This document shows, piece by piece, positions 58,476-64,000 of a stretch of 64,000 nt of DNA. Position 1 is the stretch's first letter; each line of letters opens with the position of its first letter. A program made the position numbers and the translations under genes. A model generated the notes under the pieces. The model saw only the letters and a program-made list of their open reading frames with translations, was not told the DNA's origin and did no database searches. This DNA comes from Silene latifolia (Eukaryota; Streptophyta; Magnoliopsida; Caryophyllales; Caryophyllaceae), in NCBI RefSeq assembly GCF_048544455.1, contig NC_133538.1, positions 434,928,311 to 434,992,310 on the forward strand. Direction: 5' to 3'.

Positions 58476-58850
58476 GGAGTCAGGAGGGAAGTTGAGATTC
58501 ATGCAAAGACGCTGAACAAGTTGGTGCTAGAATACCAAACAAAGTCGGCAATAGACGAAGGTAATGATAATAATTAATTTTATACCCGGAAAATAATCTT
58601 CAACAAACTCACAGACTTCGGCTGCTCTTGAAGAACCAAGCACATTTAGAAATGAACAGTCAACTTCAACTCGACTTGAATCTAAGATGATGAGAAAGAC
58701 ATGACAAGCTTCGAAAATGTGAGTATAAAACCGAAAAAAACAGCTCGGTTTCCAGTGCTGAAAGAATCAATTGGCCATATTGAGGTCGAAGTAATAGCGG
58801 GAGCTTTGTTAGGGCTCCTTGTAAGCTTGATCTTTGCTATTATTTGTTAG
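58476..58850 (+). pseudogene. DUF212 (acid phosphatase/vanadium haloperoxidase-related) gene fragment
   Basis: An exon at 58476-58560 follows a TTCTTAACAG acceptor, reads GVRREVEIHAKTLNKLVLEY and ends at a GTAATG donor. The expected C-terminal motif lies at about 58739-58850: FPVLKESIGHIEVEVIAGAL then a hydrophobic LLGLLVSLIFAII and a stop. In between, 58615-58705 is open but ends at a TGA. The VRR...K..NK...E and GH..VEVIAGALLG pattern is that of the DUF212 family C-terminus. The N-terminal membrane part was not found, so this is a fragment. Confidence 0.55.
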
Positions 58851-59388
58851 GGCTACTTATAAGAATCAATGCTATTATTTGATCTTTGCTATTATTCCTA
58901 ATTATTTTCCTAATATAAAGATTTGATGCGTCAAACTTTGATGTCCAATGAAGAGGACAATGCAAAGCAACTGAGTGCTAAATCTTATCTTGGGTTGAAA
59001 AGTACGTATTAGTAGCTTAAATGAGTGTATCTAACAAGCAATAGGGATGTATCTAACAACTTAAATGTTTACAATTTGTTCTAAAGGTAGCACGAGGTAC
59101 AAAATTCATTAAAACTATTAGAACTATCCAACTATAATCTGAGAATAAATTACATAATAGCAAGAGTAGATATGGAACAAAAATTCTCCAACTGTAATTT
59201 TTTTGTAGCATTTGTAGGTCTACATTAAAATAAAAGAGCAAGAAGGGATAAATATGGCAATATCTAAACTTGTCAGCAACTATTTTACCACCATTTCACT
59301 ATATTTATTTCTAATTGAAAGATCATGATTTGGGCATTACTAATTTACTACCCATATTACTATCTCGGCTATACACATGTATTACACT

Positions 59389-59432
59389 ATTACTATCGGA
59401 TACACAAATCGATTTGTGTATCCGGTAGTAAT
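59389..59432. repeat. 44-bp near-perfect palindrome
   Basis: Core CGGATACACAAATC with GATTTGTGTATCCG is perfect over 28 bp (59397-59424) and extends on both sides (ATTACTAT / GTAGTAAT) with one mismatched pair. Confidence 0.85.
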
Positions 59433-59861
59433 ACCATATGTATGCGGGGTGGTAATTTGTGTATCCAACCCTCACCATAAGCCCACCATCACCGCCAACA
59501 GCTGCATCCCCGATTAATCTCAGACGAATACTCCGGCAAGTACAATCGACTCTGGTGACGATCCTAACATCATAGTGAGCACCAATACAATAAACTGTTG
59601 ACCCAATAGTTTATTTTTGTCGACCCAAACACAAGCACCGTCACCTCCGGCCACAGATCCACCAATTCGACCCATTCTGTCACCACTCCTTACCACACTC
59701 AAATGCATCATCATCGCCGTTCTCCCTTCGCCAACCCCAGTGGACTCATAAGAGGCAAGGAAGACATTTTCTGAGTCTAAGCGTTCTGAGTAAGCGATAA
59801 TTACAATTTTTTTTCTCGAATATATACATCATTTTCAGTAGATATATAATCAAAAATCATA

Positions 59862-60478
59862 TTTTTTTTAGGATTTTAAAATAACCAACACATTGGAGAA
59901 CGAAGATGTGCTGAGAAATCGATAAATGGACGACGATAGTTTGATGCAGTCAGTCGCCAGAGAAAGGAAATGGTGGCTGGAGCAAAGGCGATGCGCGAGT
60001 GATACCACGAGAAGAAATAAAACAATAACGGAGAAGACAAAGATGCATAGTCGTCGGCGCCGGGGTTGCGTTAGAGTGCTCATCGTCAGAGTTCTGTCGA
60101 GTTGACCGGCGTCAAAGGGTGTTATTGGGGGACGTGGAGGAAGGGCAATGGGTGGAGATGAAAAAAATGGGGATCTGATAAAATGTCGGGGGAAGAGGAA
60201 AAAGAACACCACAAAGAGAGGATGTGTGCGTGGACCGCCGACAACAAAGGTTTAGGGTGGTGCGCCGGTAAGGTAGTCGTCGGAGCTCCGGTGGTGGTGG
60301 CCCCGTGGGTAAGGATGAGGGAGATATAATAAGTTGGTATTTGAGTTTGGAGGGATACGAGAAATATGAGTAATGACAGTGAATTTGATAGTTTTGATCT
60401 AAGGGCTGAGAAGGAGTTCGTACAGTTCGCACCCTAATTTAGTTCGCACGAGATCCTGATTTTATCTATATATATATA
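59862..60478. other. Stretch with a divergent MULE-like end
   Basis: No convincing gene; the minus-strand frames here are short and low in complexity. Near 60395-60445 the sequence, read on the minus strand (GGATCTCGTGCGAACTA), resembles the start of the element at 60480 and points the opposite way. A (TA)n tract separates them. Confidence 0.4.
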
Positions 60479-60896
60479 TAGAGGTGGGATCCGGTGAGAA
60501 CGATTACTCGGTGAGAATGGTGAGAACGACCTATATTAAGGAAATTACAACAAATCATTACGGGATCCGTTCCAAATAAAACACGCATATAAAAGGTTTA
60601 AAAAAAGAAGACCAACTCATAATCACGATTTTCCATTCTCTCTCTACCTTTACCTTCTCTCTCTCAAAAACTCACAAAAACCCCGCGAAAATACAGGAAA
60701 ACCGCCAATTTTAGCTAATAACGCCGCCAAATTAACGAAATTCTTCTTGATCAATACATTTGATCAACGAATTGATGTAAGTTTCAATCGATTTTATAGT
60801 TTTAACCGCATAATAGTCGTATTTACTCTACAATTAGTACTGTTTGTAGTTTCTGATTGTTGTTTACGTTTTTTTGATCTGATTCGTAGGGAGTTG

Positions 60897-63660
60897 ATGG
60901 ACATTGAAGAATCTAATGTCTTGATTGAACCTACGGATGCGATTGTTCCAATCGCAATCAATGATGTCGCACAAACATCCTCCAATTTAGGTATGTATCA
61001 AGTTTAATTTGTTGTTACATTATAGTCTACAGTTTGTTTTGATCGTGATCGGATAGTTGCGAATTGATGTATCTGATAGCCTAATTTTTGAGCTAACTGA
61101 TGAAAATTGATGTATCAAGTGATTAGTTTTTTTAGCATCATGCTTGATTATTTTGTAGTAAAAAATGATTCATATCAGTTTTGGGTTCAAGGTTTATCGA
61201 TGAATAGATTTAGAAATTTTGCAAACCTGATTAATGTATCTGCTAGCTTATCTGTTAGTTCAACATTAATGCAACACTGATGTTAGTTATCATGGTATCT
61301 ACATATATGATTAACGTATCCATTAGTATAATTGATGCGGTTAAGTTGTTCAGCAGTATCTAATTGATTACGTGCTTCTGACTTAATTAGCGTATCTGTA
61401 AATATATTTGTCGCGTATCAGCTAGTTGAACTCTCTGCTTATACGATATACTGTTCTATCGTATAAAGATGCAGGCTCACCAATTATCGAGACACACTCA
61501 AAGGAAAGAATACCTGTATGCGCGCCAGAATTGAAGCCTGTTTTGGGTATGGTCTTTGATAAACTGCAGGATGGGCTAGGTTTCTATAAGACTTATGCTA
61601 CTAATTCTGGATTTAAAATGAGGAAGTCGACGCAACGAAACATAGACGGGGTGTGATGACTAAGTACTGTGTGTGCAGTAAGGATGGAGAAAGTAAGCCT
61701 AGAGGGAAGGTAAAAAAGAGGCAGAGGACTAGAATCTCATGTAGCGCAAAGATTTTTCTTCGAAGAAATGAAAAAGGACAATATTTTATTGCTGACTTTC
61801 ATGAAGGTTACACCCACCTTCTCTCAACACCAAACACAGTGGTGCATTTGACCGAGTCACGAGAATTAACCCTTATACATAAAACCATGATTGTTGAGAA
61901 TTCTAAAGTGAATAAGGGGCCTGTGCAAAGCTTTAGGATGTTCAAAGAGTACGTGAAAGGGTATCAAAATGTAGGGGTATCGCTCGAGGACTTCAAAATT
62001 TTTTGGAGGGATGTGAAAAAATTTATTAAAGGGTATGATGCGCAAATGATGATTGAAAATTTCATGCACAAGAAAGCCATGTGTAGTTCATACTACTTTG
62101 ATTTTGATGTTGACGATTGTGGACGACTATCTAGGGTTTGTTGGTTTGACCCTATAGCTATAAAGAATTACAGTCTCTTTGGTGATATGACATCTTTTGA
62201 CACGACATTTAATATGAACACATATAAAATGATATTTGCACCTTTCACGGGGGTTGACCATCACAAAAAAATGTGTGACATTTGGAGCAGGACTTATAAG
62301 GAAAGAGACTGATGAGGATTTCGTATGGTTGTTTCGGAATTTTCTGAGCGCAATGAGCAATAAGTATCCTGTGTGCATAATTACTGACCAAGATAGAGGC
62401 ATAAAAGCAGGGGTTAAAACAGTGTTCGGGGACAAAACTCATCACAGATATTGCATGTGGCATATCATGAAAAAACTGCCAGACAAGATCGGAACTACGC
62501 TATATAGAGAGACTAACTTCATGAAAGAGTTGTGCTCCTGTGTTTGGGCAGAAGATATCGAACCGTCTGAGTTTGAGGAACGGTGGTGCTCAGTTATAAC
62601 CTCATACGGGCTGACCGACAATGAATGGTTAAATACAATGTTTGACAAAAGGGCTTCTTGGATCCCAGCATATTTCAGGGATTTATTTATGGGTGGACTA
62701 ATGAGAACCACGTCCAGGTCTGAGTCCGAGAATAGCTTTTTCGGAAATTTCATGAACCCAAACTTAACTTTGGTTGAGTTTCTTATGAGATTTGAAAGCG
62801 CTATGGACGCTCAACGATGGAAACAGTCCAAATTAATAGCCGAGTAAAAAAACTCCTTCCTTGATCTAGAAACGCCTCACCCTTTGGAAAAACACGCTTC
62901 TGAGTTCTACACCCCAGTGATGTTTTCTGAATTTAAAAACGAGTGGGTGGCTGCTTGTTTAACCGGTGGTGTTAAAATTTTAGGGGTTACTACCAGTGAC
63001 AGCATCCCAATTATTGATCGTGAAAAATACAAGGTTTACTATGTTAACTTTATCTCTGACGAAATGAAATTGAACTGCACCTGTAAAAAGTTCGAGAGAC
63101 ATGGAATTTTGTGCCGTCATGCGCTTTATGTGTTGAAAGAACAAGGCCTTGACAATGTTCCAGATCAGTATCTGTTAAGTAGGTGGAGCAAATTGGCAAC
63201 ATGTCAGCCGATTTGTAATAATGTGCCACATACTTTAATTGAAGATTGTAACTCATTAGATGTTAGACGACACAAAATTAGTACCCTATGGTCCGAGGTG
63301 TTCTCGTGTGTGACGCTCGCTGAACAAAAACCTGAGCATGTTGATGAATTACTGGGCATTCTGAAAGGTTTTAAAGACAAGATAAGCTCACAAACCAGTA
63401 CGTCAGAATGTAGTAGTACTAGTAACACAGGTGATAGACTGAGGAACAAGAATAGGGAACTTGAGATGCTCTTAGGAACAAAAATACCAACAGAAGTGGT
63501 TGTCTTACCTCCTATTCAGTCAAAGACGAAAGGGTCTGGAAAACGAATGATGTCCCAAAAGGAAAAAGCTACGAAAGTACAGAAGAAAGCGCCCAGGAAA
63601 TGCAATGCTTGTGGAGAATTAGGATTCTATGATAGTCGGAATTGTCCTGGGAGAGTATGA
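60897..63660 (+). pseudogene. FAR1/FHY3-like MULE transposase, inactivated
   Basis: A short exon starts at ATG 60897 (MDIEESNVLIEPTD) and ends at a GTATGTAT donor near 60990. An intron runs to about 61470 (GATGCAG acceptor). The FAR1 DNA-binding domain follows (FYKTYATNSGFKMRKSTQR, then TKYCVCSKDG). The MULE DDE core has TSFDTTFN, CIITDQDRGIKAG and TSRSESENSFFGNF. The SWIM zinc finger reads LNCTCKKFERHGILCRHALY. The C-terminal zinc knuckle is CNACGELGFYDSRNC. Breaks: a frameshift at about 61650-61656, a frameshift in an A7 run at 62262-62269, and an in-frame TAA at 62845-62847. Such genes are either transposases or FRS transcription factors; an adjacent transposon-like end favours the former. 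Confidence 0.88.
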
Positions 63661-64000
63661 TTCCATTCCCACAGGTACGCTAATATTTGTGGTGTATTCA
63701 TTATTAGAGAATATGGATAGCAGATTGAATTTGTTAGATGGTACTTGATTAAGGAATAGTATTGTTGTATGTAAAAAAATTTGTAACCTTTAATGTTTAA
63801 TAGTCTTTTTTTGTTTCAGGATTGAACAACGAAAATAGTTGAGGATCACAAACACAAAGATATTTATTAGTGGCAGAATGATTGAAGACTTCATTTTTTA
63901 GCTGTTCTATGTGATCTTTGTTCATTTTTTATTTCGATCTTTTTTTTTTCCCTTTTTATGTCTTTTATTTTTTATTCTTCGTATATCACAAGATACTAGC
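63661..64000 (+). other. 3' flank of the FAR1-type gene
   Basis: No further coding sequence recognised. T-rich runs near 63930-63975. A CAG/GTACGC boundary just after the stop and TTTGTTTCAG near 63821 suggest a spliced 3' untranslated region. Confidence 0.35.

Larger units (their letters stand above)
51851..59859. mobile_element. Inverted-repeat unit with TA flanks, interrupted by the MULE
   Basis: About 33 bp starting TGATTTTTGATTATATATCT recur inverted at 59827-59859. The left copy is split by the MULE (51851-51860 and 56341-56363). Both are flanked by TA (51849-51850 and 59860-59861). Without the MULE the unit is about 3.5 kb. TA flanks suggest a Tc1/mariner-like or unclassified DNA transposon. 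It encloses DUF212-like exons, so it may be a gene-capturing element, or the repeat may be coincidental with another rearrangement. Confidence 0.5.
60480..64000 (+). mobile_element. FAR1-type MULE, right end beyond the window
   Basis: Likely starts near GAGGTGGGATCCGGTGAGAA with the repeated GGTGAGAA words at 60494-60530, and includes a leader with CT-rich text (60635-60665) and the transposase gene. The right terminus and 9-bp duplication are outside or unrecognised, so the boundaries are tentative. Confidence 0.5.

Noticed and set aside
59868-60432. Minus-strand ORFs of 106-114 codons with hydrophobic runs
   Set aside because: Overlapping frames with low-complexity Phe/Ser/Pro content and no recognisable domain.

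Overview
This is a stretch of a plant nuclear chromosome, most likely a eudicot. It contains Athila, Tat and Tekay/Del-like LTR retrotransposons, Helitrons, a CACTA element, MULEs, and hAT, Stowaway and Tourist-like MITEs. It also has GT-AG introns, plant TATA boxes and AT-rich spacers. Almost everything recognisable is transposon-derived, and no intact ordinary host gene was found. Species cannot be fixed from sequence alone.

Layout. 35-12694: a nearly complete Athila (Ty3/gypsy) element on the minus strand with 1.48-kb LTRs, gag-protease, pol and an envelope-position ORF; each coding block carries a frameshift or stop. 12695-22080: an unidentified minus-strand coding segment, cut in two by an 8.65-kb non-coding LTR element (13194-21841, initiator tRNA-Met primer site, 3.1-3.2-kb LTRs). 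22152-32387: two abutting candidate Helitrons on the minus strand. The first holds a 600-bp tandem duplication, long microsatellites and a complete CACTA element (27775-29509, TSD AAC) that carries a small gene with its own TATA box. 32779-36222: a run of small MITEs (Tourist-like, hAT with 8-bp TSD, MULE-like with 9-bp TSD) followed by a GTGTAA word array.

36232-51461: a candidate plus-strand Helitron with four nested levels. The Helitron contains an inverted-repeat element (37509-49199), which contains a Stowaway MITE (37700-48832), which contains a 10.9-kb Tat-clade retrotransposon (37794-48663). The Tat element has dual RNase H domains and an antisense gene with its own TATA box and intron. 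More Stowaway-type MITEs follow.

51861-56331: a MULE with an exact 9-bp TSD (GATTTTTGA) and 410-bp TIRs built of 25-bp palindromes. It carries a Mutator transposase DNA-binding fragment and a plant mobile domain (PMD) gene. It sits in one arm of a larger inverted repeat (51851-59859, flanked by TA), which encloses exons resembling the C-terminus of a DUF212 (acid phosphatase/vanadium haloperoxidase-related) protein. 60480-64000: a FAR1/MULE transposase gene, broken by two frameshifts and a stop, running towards the window edge.

A recurrent theme is arrays of short hairpins or palindromes with different stems but shared loops or a shared core. They occur in the Athila 3' region, the LTRs of the non-coding element, the MULE TIRs and the Tat gag. 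These arrays, the PMD-MULE, the intron-containing antisense gene and the gene-bearing CACTA are the most interesting parts. All functional statements are inferences from sequence; no database search was run.
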